Source: Albula goreensis
Lineage: Eukaryota; Chordata; Actinopteri; Albuliformes; Albulidae
Direction: 5' to 3'
NCBI GenBank assembly: GCA_022829145.1
Contig: CM040763.1
Coordinates: 4,828,141-4,892,140 of the forward strand
Length of the DNA: 64,000 nucleotides
Shown: piece after piece, positions 1 to 13,023 of the stretch
Numbering within the stretch: position 1 is the stretch's first letter
Layout of the letters: every line of letters starts with the position of its first letter
Position numbers and translations under genes: made by a program
The notes under the pieces: generated by a model
Databases searched by the model: none
What the model saw: the letters and a program-made list of their open reading frames with translations, nothing else
What the model was told of the DNA's origin: nothing

Positions 1-26
1 TGTAAAAAAAAAACAAGAATCAGCTG

Positions 27-75
27 TTTTTGGTTGGATAAGAGCGTCTGCAAAATGCTTCAATGTAAAAAGATA
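27..75 (-). repeat. Tail of a teleost-type dispersed repeat (decayed)
   Basis: The stretch TTGGATAAGAGCGTCTGC followed by AAAATGCTTCAATGTAAA resembles the common fish repeat end GGATAAGAGCGTCTGCTAAATG-n-AATGTAA. In the opposite orientation that repeat reads GGCAGACGCTCTTATCCA. Family identification is from memory of fish genomes, not a database search. The rest of the element lies outside the window or has decayed. Confidence 0.6.
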
Positions 76-439
76 ATGCAATGTTTTCAGAAAGGGCTCA
101 CCTTGTGTGAAGGGGAATTCAGTGCTAACGGTAACCCCTCACACACGCAGTTTCACTCATAAACATTTAGGAACATTTCTGTTTTTGTTGATAGTAAAAA
201 AATAACATACCCATAATTTCACGGGCTGGAGCATTAAAAACACTAGGTTGGTTTCACCTCTCCTCGTCTGGCACCATCAGGCTTAAACATACACCACATA
301 AAGCTCATTGACAGTGTGAACAAGAGGTGCCATCAGCACTGCCAGAAAACTTAATATGGCAATGTGATGTGTTATATGTGTGAAAGTGGTACGGATGTGA
401 CAAGTGGGGGGAGAGGAATTCCATGATAACAATTATACC

Positions 440-757
440 ATAGAAGGGTAAAATGGAGGGCCTTCCTTTATGTGGAGAGGAGGAAGTTCAGTGTTGACAT
501 CACAATAGGTATGAATTGGAATGGCCCATCTCTACGCAGAGAGGAGGGGGGTTACGTGTTGACAGTTGTATCACAGAGGTGTGAAATGGAAGGGCCCATC
601 TTTGCACAGAGAGGAGGGGGGTTATGTGTTGACAGTAGTATCACAGAGGTGTGAAATGGAAGGGCCCATCTTTGTCCAGAGAGGAGGGGGGTTATGTGCT
701 AACAGTAGCATCACAGAGGGCTGAAATGGAAGGGCCCATCTGACAGTAGTATCAGGG
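440..757. repeat. 70-bp minisatellite, about 4 copies, next to a kdm4c exon
   Basis: The units share TGAAATGGAAGGGCCCATCT, then CAGAGAGGAGGGGGGTTA and GTGTTGACAGTAGTATCACA. The copies near 570-640 and 640-710 are nearly identical, and the outer copies are more diverged or truncated. Each full unit carries AGGAGGGGGG and the palindrome GGGCCC. The array ends about 24 bp from the donor at 780, so it is the first thing in the intron after the exon. Confidence 0.9.
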
Positions 758-780
758 GTTAAAATAATGTAAGGCCTCAC

Positions 781-974
781 CTCTGTGTGGACGGCCGGGT
801 CCTCTTGCGGCGGAGGAGCCAGCTCTGCAGCTCGGGGGTGGTGCTGGGGGTGGGTCGGGTGTGGTCCAGGGTCCCCACATCCTTGCCCTGCTTCCACACC
901 TGGTAGCGGTCCGGCTGGAAGCGCTTCACAAAGGGCTCCATGGAGATCTTCACCATGTCTTTGCTGCAGTTGCA
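781..974 (-). CDS. kdm4c: KDM4 (probably KDM4C) demethylase, exon ending the JmjC domain and starting the linker
   Basis: A 194-bp exon (64 codons plus 2 bases) read from 974 to 781. It starts [20 protein letters not shown], continues [12 protein letters not shown] and [17 protein letters not shown], and ends in a basic [11 protein letters not shown] stretch. The acceptor is TTTCTGCCCCTAG (an in-frame stop sits in the TAG, so the exon cannot extend 5') and the donor CAGAG|GTGAGG. The two Cys of CNC complete the Zn(II) site (C306 and C308 in KDM4A). FQPDRYQ-WKQGKD plus DHT-PTP--TPE---WL-RR resembles KDM4C (FQPDRYQLWKQGKD, TPEVKAWLQRRRK) more than KDM4B (LQPERYELWKQGKD, SPELSSWSASR), and this is the main reason for calling KDM4C. 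The phase joins VATQ|CNC with the exon at 43172-43309. A longer overlapping frame (990-622) is a shadow in another frame. Confidence 0.96.
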
Positions 975-2873
975 CTAGGGGCAGAAACAACGCATAAACG
1001 GAGCTCAGTCAAAGCTAGTGACACAGCTAGCAAACCAACCAACTGATACCACCGACTTAACAATACACATCTCCTTGCAATATAGTTTCCTTTGACTATT
1101 TTATGTCCTACTGGAGACAAGCAAACATGTCCTTTGGAATTCTTACATTTTGTAACACAATAACATACACCCTAAAGGAGACGACAGTCTGTTTTGATTG
1201 AATTGCATATGTCGTCTAAGTGACTAAGCGCATTAGTGATTGAATCAAGCCCGTGCTGTCTGTGACCTTTTCCGCGTTCTCTTTAGTGCGGGGTGACGGA
1301 GCTGGAACGGGATGCTCGGGGCTCACTGTTTCATTACGCGGCTGGCAACAAGTCAGCGCCCCTCCCTCTCCACACGCCGGCTGACTAACACTCCGCAAAA
1401 CGCTGACTCGCCGCCTCTGTAAACAAGTCACAGGCCATTGGCTTATTGCATAATGGTGCATATGTGTGTGTTACAGGACCACAAAACTCCAATTAAAAGC
1501 AAGGTCCCGCACAGCCAGTTTGCACATCAGGACAAAAAAAAAAATAGGGAGAGCAAAACTGGCAAACAACAAAAGATTCTGCCCTCAGAACCAAAGTACA
1601 TATTTAGAAATTGGTTTTGCTCTTTCGGAAGATTTTAATAATGTGAGAGCACATCCTTTTGTATCAATCAAATAGACAAATACATCTTGAGTAGAGTTAT
1701 TATAAGGAATGTAACATCTAATGCTATACAAGCCATTTTGCACTTATCCAATAACCATGCTGGAGGAAGAGAAGGAGGGAATAAGCTTATGCAAATCTCT
1801 AACAGTCTAGAGAACCAGGTAATGACATTGATTGCAGTTACCGTTTTGTACAGTGAAGCAAACAAATCCAGCCAATGCAGACATGACACTAAAAGCTCAT
1901 TATACTGCAAATATTACATTTACATATAAATTGAGTTTAATCACGATTCCTTCTTCTGTAGTATTATGATTACAGAATCTTATCAGCAAACAAGTAGGCT
2001 TCTTTTATTATACAGGAGCCGCTACACTGTCGACAGCATCAAAATTTGGCAAAGGGATGAGATGTCTGTTTTATGCCATTGTGCAGTTAATAGAATGAAA
2101 TCTCAGCACTAAGCTTGACTGGTGCGGCTTTAAATCTGTGAAAAAAACATTCACTCTACTTCCTGTTATCTGCGAACGGGCGTCTCCATGGTGAATACCT
2201 CTTTGGCCATTTGAAGACAGAAGCTCTTGGTGTCACCTGTTTAATGTGTTGCTGTCAAAACTGTGACTGTGACCCCAGACTTACACAATCGATCACCCTC
2301 TGTAGCTGATTAAATGCACAGGTGTTGGTGAGCACATAATATGTAATATTACATTCCCATTACAAAGCTACAGTTTCTTTTTAGAATGTGTTTGTTTCCT
2401 CTCTTTGAAAGCTACACTCCTGATGTTTGAACTTTTGCCCTCTCTGTGGTGCTGCTGCAGTTTTGTGTTTCTGGTACTAAAACATGTTTTCCATTCAGTG
2501 TATCTCTGAGGATAAGCGTATCTGTGAAGTGCTGACATTAATGTAATGCCATGTAATAAAGTTCACACTGAGGGCAGGGCTTTTTCTGTGCCCTCGATGC
2601 ACTGGAAAGGTTTTTAGCAACAACCCCTGCCACATATAATCAGCCCCCTCTCCCTAAACTCACAGGACATCAGCACAGCACAGCTCTGCTGAGGCTCAGG
2701 CTGCTCTCTGAGGCCTACCCACGATTTACACTCATGATCATGATGGAGGGCAATAAGGGGAATAAGAGACCACAGAACCGTGCAGTGTGGAGGTGATCTG
2801 GGGCTAAGCATCTGTGGAGACTGTGTGATGGAGAACTTGTTGTCTTGGCGAGAAGGTGCATCTCACAGTGCAG

Positions 2874-2985
2874 AGATCACATGATGTGATGACATCATAA
2901 TGAAATTACACCATAATGCAATGACGACATGATGCAATGACCATATAGTGTAATAATCACATAATGCAATGAGCACATACCATGC
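2874..2985. repeat. Degenerate 16-bp tandem repeat
   Basis: Successive units such as TTACACCATAATGCAA, TGACGACATGATGCAA, TGACCATATAGTGTAA and TAATCACATAATGCAA recur at a 16-bp period, with weaker units on both sides. AT-rich, no coding signal. Confidence 0.75.
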
Positions 2986-3136
2986 TAAGGTGTATTACTG
3001 TTTAACTGAATAATACTGAGGTAAATTATTGCCTAGTCCCGAAATGTTCAACATTGTACTGTTGTTAATGTTCATGTCGTAAATGAGTACACAAAACAAA
3101 TTTTCTAACATAGAATAAACTATTCACTCACTCCTC

Positions 3137-3198
3137 CATCCATCCATCCATCCATCCATCCATCCAGCTCTTCATTCATTCATTCATTCATTCATTCA
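3137..3198. repeat. Compound tetranucleotide microsatellite (CATC)n and (ATTC)n
   Basis: About seven CATC units (3137-3166) are followed, after CAGCTC, by about seven TTCA/ATTC units to 3198. Confidence 0.95.
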
Positions 3199-4600
3199 CC
3201 CACTCATTAATTGATGCATTCATTAACTCATCCTCCAGCTCTGCCAGGCCCAGAGACCCATGACTTTGCTGCAGCTCCAAAATGACAAGCAGCCTTTTAA
3301 AGGGCTTTTTTAAGAGAGTGACTGCGCTGGCTCCACTAAGGGGCACAGAGAGCGAGCGAGAGCTTGGACCCCGGCCAGTACATTAGCCCTACCGCTGATT
3401 CATCATCAAGAACACATCTACCCAAGAAATGTGAGTGGAGGAGTGGGGGTGGGGGTTTGGGTGGGGGAGGAGGTGATTTGTAAATCTAATGCAAAAAAAT
3501 AAAAAAAAACAAGAAAGCCCTTACCGCCTTAAGGTCATCCCTGTGTCTCTCGTGCAAAACCTTTCCAATTACATTTTGTTTTCTACTAGTTATATAGATG
3601 AGTGCATCTTTGATGTGATGAGATTTTTTTCCAAAGGCGTCGCAGTGCTATCGGCACGGACGCTAATGTGGTTTTTATTACCGATGTTTGACGTTACTGC
3701 AGAGAGATGTCCTGCGCAGGAGCATAAATAACGCAAAGCTGTTTCTGCACTGGGAGGACACCTGCCACTACTGCAAATGAAGGAGCACCGGACTCTATCC
3801 ATTCACGCCACAGCATATCGCCCTGACAATGTATTGCTCACTGTTACGTCAAAACATAAATGTCCCAGAATTCAATTTCTCTCTCTCTCTAGTGCATACT
3901 GTACCTGGGATTTACATTAAAATAATGAAACCCTGTAGAAGTCGGGCCTAGGCCAGCTAAACAAGAGATGGATCCGTTCCTTGTGTGCATGCAAGTTTCT
4001 GCTAATTAGCTGTATACTCACTGACGCTGGTTCACTCTTGGTTGAGACTGCAGGAAAATGATTTGTAATTGATTGGTCTAATTAAATCATTAAAGAGATA
4101 CTCAAACATTTTGGCAATTAAGCCCTTTTGTCTACTTACTAAGGGTAGATCAATCCACCGGTACCATTATGGATTTAATTAGATTTAATTTCTGTGCCTG
4201 CATTACCAAGATACCTAGGAAACCAATGCACCAGACTGCATAGCTTCAGCACGATGCCTGGAAGTCTATGAAAAGGCTAGGACCTTTCCCTAGCTCCAAT
4301 CAAAGGGAAGAAACCTCTTTTATATTACATGACCTGGCATCAGATATGGTTCTCATCGGAAGACACTGCTATCAGGCGACTATCCCTTTAAAAATAGAAG
4401 TTTGTGTTAAATCCATAAGCAAATACAGCCATTCTTGGCCACCCACTGAGCTAATCTAATAATAAACCTAACCATAACCTTGTTAAAATCACATCACTTG
4501 ATGATGAAATACTATGGACTGAATGGTTTCCTGCACAACGGCCTCTTCGATCCTCCCTCCTGTTGCTCACTGGACCAATGAGTCATTGCTCACTCAGCAT

Positions 4601-4615
4601 GCCGCCCCCTAGTGG
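4601..4615 (-). promoter_or_regulatory. CTCF-like motif
   Basis: GCCGCCCCCTAGTGG reads CCACTAGGGGGCGGC on the minus strand, a full match to the CTCF core CCASYAGRKGGCRS. A sequence match only; occupancy is unknown. Confidence 0.5.
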
Positions 4616-5359
4616 TAGAGTTGATAAACACACCTCATAAAATAGAGCAGAGGGATCACCTGTTATAACATTTCTATTTTTTTTTTCTGTTGCTCTGTAC
4701 TGGAATATTTTCAGTGGTTCTACTAAATCAATACAATTGCATTACCTCATCTTGGTCCATGGGTGGTCTGGTAAGATCACAAGAGTGACTGTGTTCAGAT
4801 CTACTCAAAACAATTGACTAATATCTGCCTGCATTTTGGCCCTGCATTAAAAGGACTACAATGTACAGAACTGATATATATGAGTGTAGAGAAAACATAG
4901 GGCTTCACAGGCGAATGACTCACAACAGGGTTAGCCCACACATCAACATCATCAAAAAAAGTTAAAGTACAAATAAGGAAAAGAGTTTGTTGAAATATTA
5001 AATATTAGGTCTGCCATTTCATTAATGTGCAGCTGTCTAGTTAGTGCGGTTTATGTAACCTGTATATCATATGTTTGAGGACACAGCAGGGGTGTAGTTT
5101 CGGCAGGTCAAACGTATCTTGTACCCCATAATAAGCTTGCATGGTTCCCACAGTCCTTTAACAGATTTCAGTGACAAAAAGCCTTAGTTAAATGCTTCAT
5201 ATCTTGGGCACAGAAAGCACAATATTATGGGAAAAAGTTAAACTAATATTCTGATAGTCTGGAACTCATTTTTCAATATTGCAAACGTACTCTCAAAATA
5301 GTAATTTCCCTGTTAGCAACATTTTTTAATTTTATTCTAAATAGTCTGGAATTCAAGAA

Positions 5360-5363
<4 letters not shown>

Positions 5364-5398
<35 letters not shown>
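5364..5398. repeat. (GA)n microsatellite
   Basis: A pure GA run of about 35 bp, followed by imperfect GAGG-rich sequence to about 5428. Confidence 0.95.
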
Positions 5399-5404
<6 letters not shown>

Positions 5405-8400
5405 GAAGAGGGAGAGTGAGGGGTGAGGGAAACCACAGAAAAGTGCGTGGGGGAACAAGCAACTAAAACTTCCTCTGTGCACAATTAACCCAAGTTCAAG
5501 AAATAAAAACAGAATGACCATTTCCAATTCCTCGCATGACTTGATTAAAATATAATCTATTTTCCCTCCCTTACACTCTTGCTACAATTCAACAGGCATA
5601 ATTACAGGAAGTGCAACCATCTCTCAATACACTGCGAGGGCCCAGACTCCTGCCACTTAGATTCAGCTCCAATAAAACTACATCTCTCTTTATTCTGGTA
5701 CCACTGGAGCCCCTCTGCTGTGACACTCATGCTGTTAAAACCCCATTACATCTGACAAAAATAAAGATCTTTCAAAGATGGCTTTTTTTCATTCAGTTTT
5801 GTTATGATGGTAACACATCATACTCAAAGATGAATGTCAGCTGGAAATGAAACATACTGAAATGAAATGGAGAACACAATGTGTAGTTTTCAGCAGACTT
5901 ACATTAAAACAGAACATTTCAGGCCTCCAATCATCACATATAAAAGCCAATGAACAGCTATAAAGTCTAACTGCTCACAATCTTGTGTAGGCATGTCTCC
6001 AATTGGAAGTGGTGTGAAGTATCTGATTCTGATACCCCAACAGATATTGAGTCAGATAGTGCTGCAGCCAATTAAATCTGCCCTATGATATCGGAGGGCC
6101 AATCAGGCAAGCCGTTACAAAAAAAAAAACAAAAGAAAAATCAATGAACTATGTTCGCATGAGAGAGGGAGAGAGAGAGTCCAGACTACTTCAGTGCTGA
6201 AGCACACAGAAAACCAGCAGACACTGCAGCCCTCCAGGACTGGAGGTTGAGCTTGACCTTGGGAGCGCTAACGGTGCGTAGAGATGGAGGGGTGCCAGCT
6301 CCCTGCTCAGGTGCATGTACAGCTTTTCTCACCCTCCCTTCCCACCAGAGGCCGCCCGTACCCCAGCCCAAATTAGGGTGACGCAACACCCCCCTCAAAC
6401 CAAGGAGCCCTTCGCCGACCTGCCACAAAACAACGCAGCTAGCTGCACAACCTCAATGCTTCCATTGTGCAATTCTGTAAAAAAAAAAAATGTTTTTTAT
6501 TTTTTTTTGTCTGACGCCAGCTTTTCCCTTCCTCCTGACTAATGAAAGCTTTCAGGCAAATGTGAACGAGTTTATACTGGATCGCTGGATGTGAAGCAAT
6601 TCAGAAAGGTGAAAAAAAAAAGATATTTTTTGGGCCGCAGAAGGTTTTATTAGCTGGGGTGGAAGTTATGAGCCGCCGTCCGTGTGGAGTTTGCACTCCC
6701 CAAACCAACTGTCTTAAGGAATTTAATCCGTTCGACTTTTCCGGAGCCTTCCGAACTGACACCCATTTTCTCACTAGCCCCCTCGGTTCACAAAGTGCTG
6801 ACCATTTCATGCATGATAAAAGGTTGCTCAACTCTGTCTGTGTCAATACCGAGCGCCGCGCTCCATTTGACGTCTCTGCAATTTCACTCGCATTAGGAAA
6901 ATATGGGGGTGCACTTTCTGGTGCAGAACTTGGACGAAAGTGGATCCTTTTTTTATCTACGTAGATTAACTTGAATTAAGGACTTACCCTTTCATTTCCT
7001 TTCTGTGGCATATATTAAACATTGAGTCCTATGAATAAGAGAGTAAGTGACACGGGAATCCCTTCAGCATGACTGCTGCATCATCTGAGCGCGCTCCGTT
7101 GGTGGAGATAAGGCCTCTGACGGAGTGCGAGGCGGTTCATCTTCCTCACGCAAAGTAACGTCACATGCGGGGATGCAGTAAAAGAAAGAGAGAGGCAGGA
7201 AAGAAGAATGCACTGGGCTATTATCTTCAGAAGACTGCTGGAGTGTGGAGAATCGTGGATTGTGGATGGAAAACTGTGGATAAGTGTTTACAGAGTGTGG
7301 AAGACTGTGGAAAAGTACAGAAAGAGAGAGGACAGCTTTAAAACTGTCGGTTTGCGCATGAAGTAAAGCTGGATGCTCATGCTTGCAGCCGAGATCCTGC
7401 GAGTGGGACTTCAAATCCCAGAAGTGCTATTGCCGGCTTTGGCTACAGGTCTCCATTAGTGCTGCAGCTATGGCTCAGCCTCGTGCGGTAAAAATATGGG
7501 GTAAGCAGGTTAAACTCAACCCTCTCTAGTGGCCTCTAGCTGCCCAGCTGAGTACCTGCATGTCCGCACACAGGAAAAAAGATTGATTTTGTGCACTGTC
7601 ACAGGCCTGCGCTAACCTCACCACTGCAGCACCCATAGGGGGCGCCCCAACATGTGTTAGCCAGGAACATTAGCCAGGTCCCTTTCATTTCAGTCTGTTG
7701 AGGAACTAAAACGAAATTCAGTTACATGAACTGACCAATCACCGTGATGGTTTTTTAGGATCTGTCTATCAACAAACCAGATTTTTTTCCTGATTTTGCC
7801 AATTAAAAATGGACTTGATCCCAAACTCTGGTGTGCTCATCTGATGGTGATAAAGCATTCCACTGGCTGACCTATCCCACAATCCCCTTCTTTTTCCACA
7901 TGCCTCAGCTTTGCCACCAGGACCTGAGGTCTGACAGACATTAAGTGAATGAAGTGACAGTAATGATGTCGGGAGGAGTTGACATGCCATGCCACAATCC
8001 GCTGGGCCAAGTTTCCATGCGACCCTTGCATTGTGGGCGCTGAAACATGAGACGCCTGAATGAGGTGAGTCTCAGGATCATAGACCTCCGGCTGCGCTTT
8101 CTGCTCTCAGCCTTATGTATGTGTTGTAGGACATATTCCCTTAGATCTAACACACTGGCTCCGGCTCTGACTGAATCAAAACATTTGGGAGGTTTGTCCT
8201 CTCCCTGAACTACTTCATGATTTTTAAAAAAAAAAAAACAAATTAAAATATATTCTGGATTACTGGAGTCCAGTGTTTACTGATACAAGCTGTTGTTTTG
8301 TGAGACCAGAATGGTATAAAATCTGTCTAAACTGTTGAAAACTTTGGGCAATTAATGATTGGTTTAGATGACTACTGTTGCTAATCACTACTGGTTGGTG

Positions 8401-8445
8401 ACACCAGTTTACCCTTGTCTAAACCTGCGGTATGCATCTTTTTGA

Positions 8446-8490
8446 AGTCTCTCTGAGTAAGAGTGTTTGCTAAATGCCTGAAAGTAATGG
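8446..8490 (-). repeat. Decayed tail of the same teleost-type repeat as at the window start
   Basis: CTGAGTAAGAGTGTTTGCTAAATG, described in parts: CTGAGTAAGAGTGTTTGC then TAAATGCCTGAAAGTAATGG. It matches the pattern GGATAAGAGCGTCTGCTAAATG-n-TAATG with several substitutions. Only the end is recognisable. Confidence 0.5.
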
Positions 8491-9650
8491 AAATTGATTG
8501 TATCTGGGCCTCACATTACTGTATTCTCGTTGGGGTCTGAAACGTTCCCCTTTTAAAAGAATCTTTGAGGCGATACTGGTAGTAAAGGCTGGTATTTGTC
8601 ACTGTCCAAAGCCTCACACCTGCGCTGAAAGCACCTCTTATGCGACTCACAAAATGGCCGTGGCGCAGCGGAGCGGATCAGACACAAGGCACCCCTGTGA
8701 AAAATGACAGACAGGAGGGCTCCGCCGCGCCTCCACGCACGAAAAAAAAAGCGTTCTTAAACATTTAGTCATACACGTCGGTCTACAGCACTTTCACCAC
8801 AATAAATCAATACGGTCACATTAACAGTCCTTACACATCATATCCCATTTACACCCCTTCAAAAAAAACCCTTTCATACAGTCGGTCCTCATGGCAAGGC
8901 GAATCAGAAGACCAAACGGGTGTGTGTAAGGGGAGGGGGTTTAAAAAAACCTGTCCAGTTTTTTTGGACAACTATGACTAATGTGCCATTCTGAAACACT
9001 CATTCAATGGACAAAAACAGTGAGGAGAGAAAAACACAAAATAGAGGTGAGAGAGGGGCGAGAGGAGGGAGAAAGTCCGCCACGAGAGCCAGGCTAACCC
9101 TCTCTCGCACGCTGCCACCCGCCTGATCTATTGACTGTCAGGAAAGATATTTGCTGAAATATTTTATCCAAGTGTTCGGGCGCAAATATGAACTGCAGCA
9201 GCTGTGGATTGAAGCGGGGAAAAGCCATACAATTCCTTCTGCTGACACCCTTTAAATAAAACTTTAGGAAAAGACTGGAGAACAGAAAAATATATAAAAG
9301 AAAGAAAAGAAGATCAGAGAATGTCAATAAGAAAACTCCTGCTGCTGTTCTCACAGTCTGTGTCAGGGGCTTTAGACGCGAGGCGGCTTGGCTTGTGGTT
9401 ACACACGATTTATGTATGTCTGTAGTGGCAGCGGAGTCAAAACCGCACAAAGCCGCGACCCGTGTATGCTACTGCATCGTACATCATCAGCACTTTGTTT
9501 CATACAGGAAGCGCTTCTTTGAACTCGACCGTATCCCAGCATGCCTCTGCTGTTGATTATACACCTATGAGGAGTGCTGCGTGAGAGCTGAGGCGTGTGT
9601 CACCTTCATCTTCCTCACTTTGAAACCAGCCCACACACCAGGAAACATAC

Positions 9651-9934
<284 letters not shown>

Positions 9935-10282
9935 GGGGCCAGCCGTGGCCTTGTGCCTCTGATTTGCAGAGCTGGTCCTCAGAGGACCAGGATTGTCAAT
10001 TAAGGCTGAAGTGGGGACCCTGCAGGTGAGGTCAGCGCAGGTCCTCCAGAGCCTCGCCGAGAGATGGAGAGATAGGCACACACGGAGCCCGAACAAAGCT
10101 GTGACACTCTGCCTCCCACCCCAGCCTGGCTGGGGAAGCGGAGAGAGAGTGCTGAAAAAAAAAGACAGGAGCAGAATAAAGCCCCCATCTGTGGGGAGTA
10201 CGTGATGGATATGTAACATTTTCATTCAGCCCATGTCTTTCAGGGCCCCGAGGAAAGGCAGCCATGCGTATTCTATTAACAA

Positions 10283-10660
10283 ATGGCACGCAAAAACGGG
10301 GGCTGGCATAGCGCGAGCTTTCTGATTATTTATACTGCCAACTCCCCCGACGGTCTTGATAGTCACTCTGGCGCATTAGCCGAAACGCGAGGAAGAAGAG
10401 AAGGGTCGGTCGGTAGGTCGGGGCCGCTCCTTCTCTCTCGCTACCTCTCTGTCTTTCTCTCTCAATCTCTCCCTGGGATTAACTGAACAACAACGGGCTT
10501 TATGTGTTTCTGGTAGCGCTCGCAGTGTCCTAAAGGCAAGTGGCAGAACTTTCATTACTCGCGTACATCAAACCCAGCGCCTGCCCGCACGCCCGCCGAC
10601 CCGCCCGCCGGCCCGCCAGCCCGTCGCCACAGCTCCTGACACACGCACGGCCAGGCCTCT
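10283..10660. other. CpG-rich intronic patch
   Basis: CpG dinucleotides are clearly denser than in the AT-rich surroundings (GCGCGAGC, CCGAAACGCGAGG, GGTCGGTCGGTAGGTCGGGG, and a CCCGCC/CCGCCGG run near 10580-10625). No exon is recognised. It may be a regulatory element or only a GC-rich pocket. Confidence 0.4.
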
Positions 10661-10793
10661 CTGGGTGTCTGCCTCTTAGATCAATAGCAACCAGGCTGCT
10701 TAGGTGACAAATTACAGGCCGCAGTCTGTTAGTGAGACTAAAGGACTAAAGGAGGCTCGACCCTTTCAGTGCTAGAAAAAAGGGTGGGGAGCA

Positions 10794-10794
10794 T

Positions 10795-10849
<55 letters not shown>

Positions 10850-10981
10850 TACACATACACACACACACATAAATACATACATACATGTACACATACACAT
10901 GCACATGCACACACATACACATACACATACACACATACACACACACACTTACATGCACACATACATACATACATGCACACA
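10794..10981. repeat. Compound (CA)n/(CATA)n microsatellite
   Basis: A pure CA run at about 10799-10845 is followed by interleaved CATA, ATACAC and GCACAT units to about 10981. Confidence 0.95.
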
Positions 10982-11436
10982 TGGTGCTGTTGTATAGGTG
11001 TTAAGACATGCCTTATGGTCAAAATCTTCTGATACCAGTTCTAACACCAATTCTCTACTCCAGATACACAATCTCTGGTCCAGGCTTCATGTAATCTAAT
11101 TGGTGCCTGCAGATGAATGTGGCAGTATTTTGCCATTTATTACTTTCTGCACCCATTCTGATGTGTGATTCAACAGCAGAACACAATAACTGGCCCAGGG
11201 TAATATCAAACTTGACTGTAAGCACTCACTGAAAAGGCATCTTTTATTCAATGTTAAAATATGAGGAAGGAAGCCGTGCAATGAAGGCACACAGTATCTA
11301 TTCTGTATATCAAAATGGAAGTGATAAGAAAATTAGGTTCATTAACATGAAGAATAGCTCTGCCATTCACTGTGAAGGGTGTGGCCAAGTGAAGAAGCAA
11401 ATTGAATCTGAAGAGCTGTCATTCTAGGAGGTGAAT

Positions 11437-11437
<1 letters not shown>

Positions 11438-11503
<66 letters not shown>
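11438..11503. repeat. (GT)n microsatellite
   Basis: A pure GT run of about 65 bp, in the opposite strand sense to the preceding CA tracts. Imperfect TGTG-rich sequence continues to about 11610. Confidence 0.97.
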
Positions 11504-11504
<1 letters not shown>

Positions 11505-12873
11505 CTGTATGTGTGTAGATGCATATTCATGCATGTGTGTGAGCATGTGATTGTGAACATGCATGTGTTTGTTCATGACTATGAGTGTGTGTGTGCGTGT
11601 GTGTTGCTTGTGTGAGCGAGAATGCATCCGAGCATGAGTTGTGAGACTAGGTAACACATCACTCACGATCATCAGACCCCTGAACCTACAAGACAAACAG
11701 TCTCCCTCCATCCTCCAACAACTATCCGTTACCTGTGAAATATAACAATACAGTATTGATTGACAAAGAGCGGCATCTGCCCATATAAATGATCTTTCAT
11801 ATGCAGGTATCATTTTTATTTCACATGGATTTATTGCCAGGAGGAAAGCAATCCTATTAGCTGCACACACCACAGGGCAGAGCCCCAATGAGAACCGGAG
11901 GAAGCCTCCCCTGTCCAGACCAGGTTACTGTGGCATTTGAAGCTTCAACACTGAAATAATGAAAAGAATACCGAAATGGATACAAAGAATTATTTTCTTA
12001 TCAGGTACACAGATAGTTTGAATCCCACAAAGCAATTAAAATGACAGCACTTAACCTTTGTGCTACAATCCCACGGCACTCTAGTCAAGCATTGAAAAGA
12101 CTGCAGGTATTATCAGGCTACCTTGTTACCCCCCCACCACCACATTCCAATTCTGCCTCAGCAGTCAGAAAAAGAACTGAGAAAGTAGAAACAATAAAAA
12201 GATTTGGGGGGCTGGTTTAATATTCGCACATGCCAGCTTCTCTCAGTGGGACCTGCACTGCTTTGATTCGCCAACACGCACAAAAGCAGATTTCACTCCT
12301 TCTGATTTCAAAGTGGAGCTGCCATTAGCTCCCAACAACAACAGCACGCCTGGATGCGGGAGATTTGCGAAGACGAGCCGCTGTCCACCCGGAAAAGGAG
12401 ACGGTGAGACATGAAAGCCCAGGTGTTGGTTTTTCCTCAGGAAAGCAGCTCTCTTGGAGAGTGAGCAGCTCGGTATGCTGAGGGCCTGCTGCAGCTGAGA
12501 GACGGTGTTCTACACTACACTACAGCACTCACTGACGGAAAAAAACACCCCTGTAACTGTGTATACCTGATGGAATCTGAAATAATATGAATAAATACAT
12601 CTTGCACACTATGCCACCTGTGTATACTTCTGTATCACACTAGATGCTAAAACATTTTCAGAGAGCTAGGTTTCAACATGTACATTTAAACATTTAAACT
12701 CAAAACTGATATTTAATTGGTACTTTGTGCCACACATTCACACTAAGAAAGCAAGTATTCATCTAAAAAACCAGCTAGTCTGCTGAACTATTTCACTTAT
12801 TTTTCACGAATGGAAAAATTTCTCTCCAAAAATCTGTGAACTGTTCCTAAATGTAAAATCTTAAATGTAATTA

Positions 12874-12895
12874 ACACACACACACACACACACAA

Positions 12896-12931
<36 letters not shown>

Positions 12932-12933
12932 AA

Positions 12934-13021
<88 letters not shown>
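12874..13021. repeat. (CA)n microsatellite, about 148 bp
   Basis: A CA run interrupted by AACAAAC near 12892 and GCAAACAAAC near 12928, with the last ~85 bp pure. Confidence 0.97.

Positions 13022-13023
<2 letters not shown>

Larger units (their letters stand above)
1..780 (-). other. Start of kdm4c intron downstream of the 781-974 exon (partial)
   Basis: Intronic sequence beginning with the donor GTGAGG at 780 and running out of the window. It holds a 70-bp tandem repeat within 340 bp of the exon and an old dispersed-repeat tail at the window edge. I find no coding exon in it. Confidence 0.85.

Noticed and set aside
622..990. 122-codon minus-strand frame beginning [12 protein letters not shown]
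   Set aside because: It overlaps the true KDM4 exon in a different frame. The KDM4 similarity ([12 protein letters not shown]) is in the frame starting at 974, and splice sites bound that frame.
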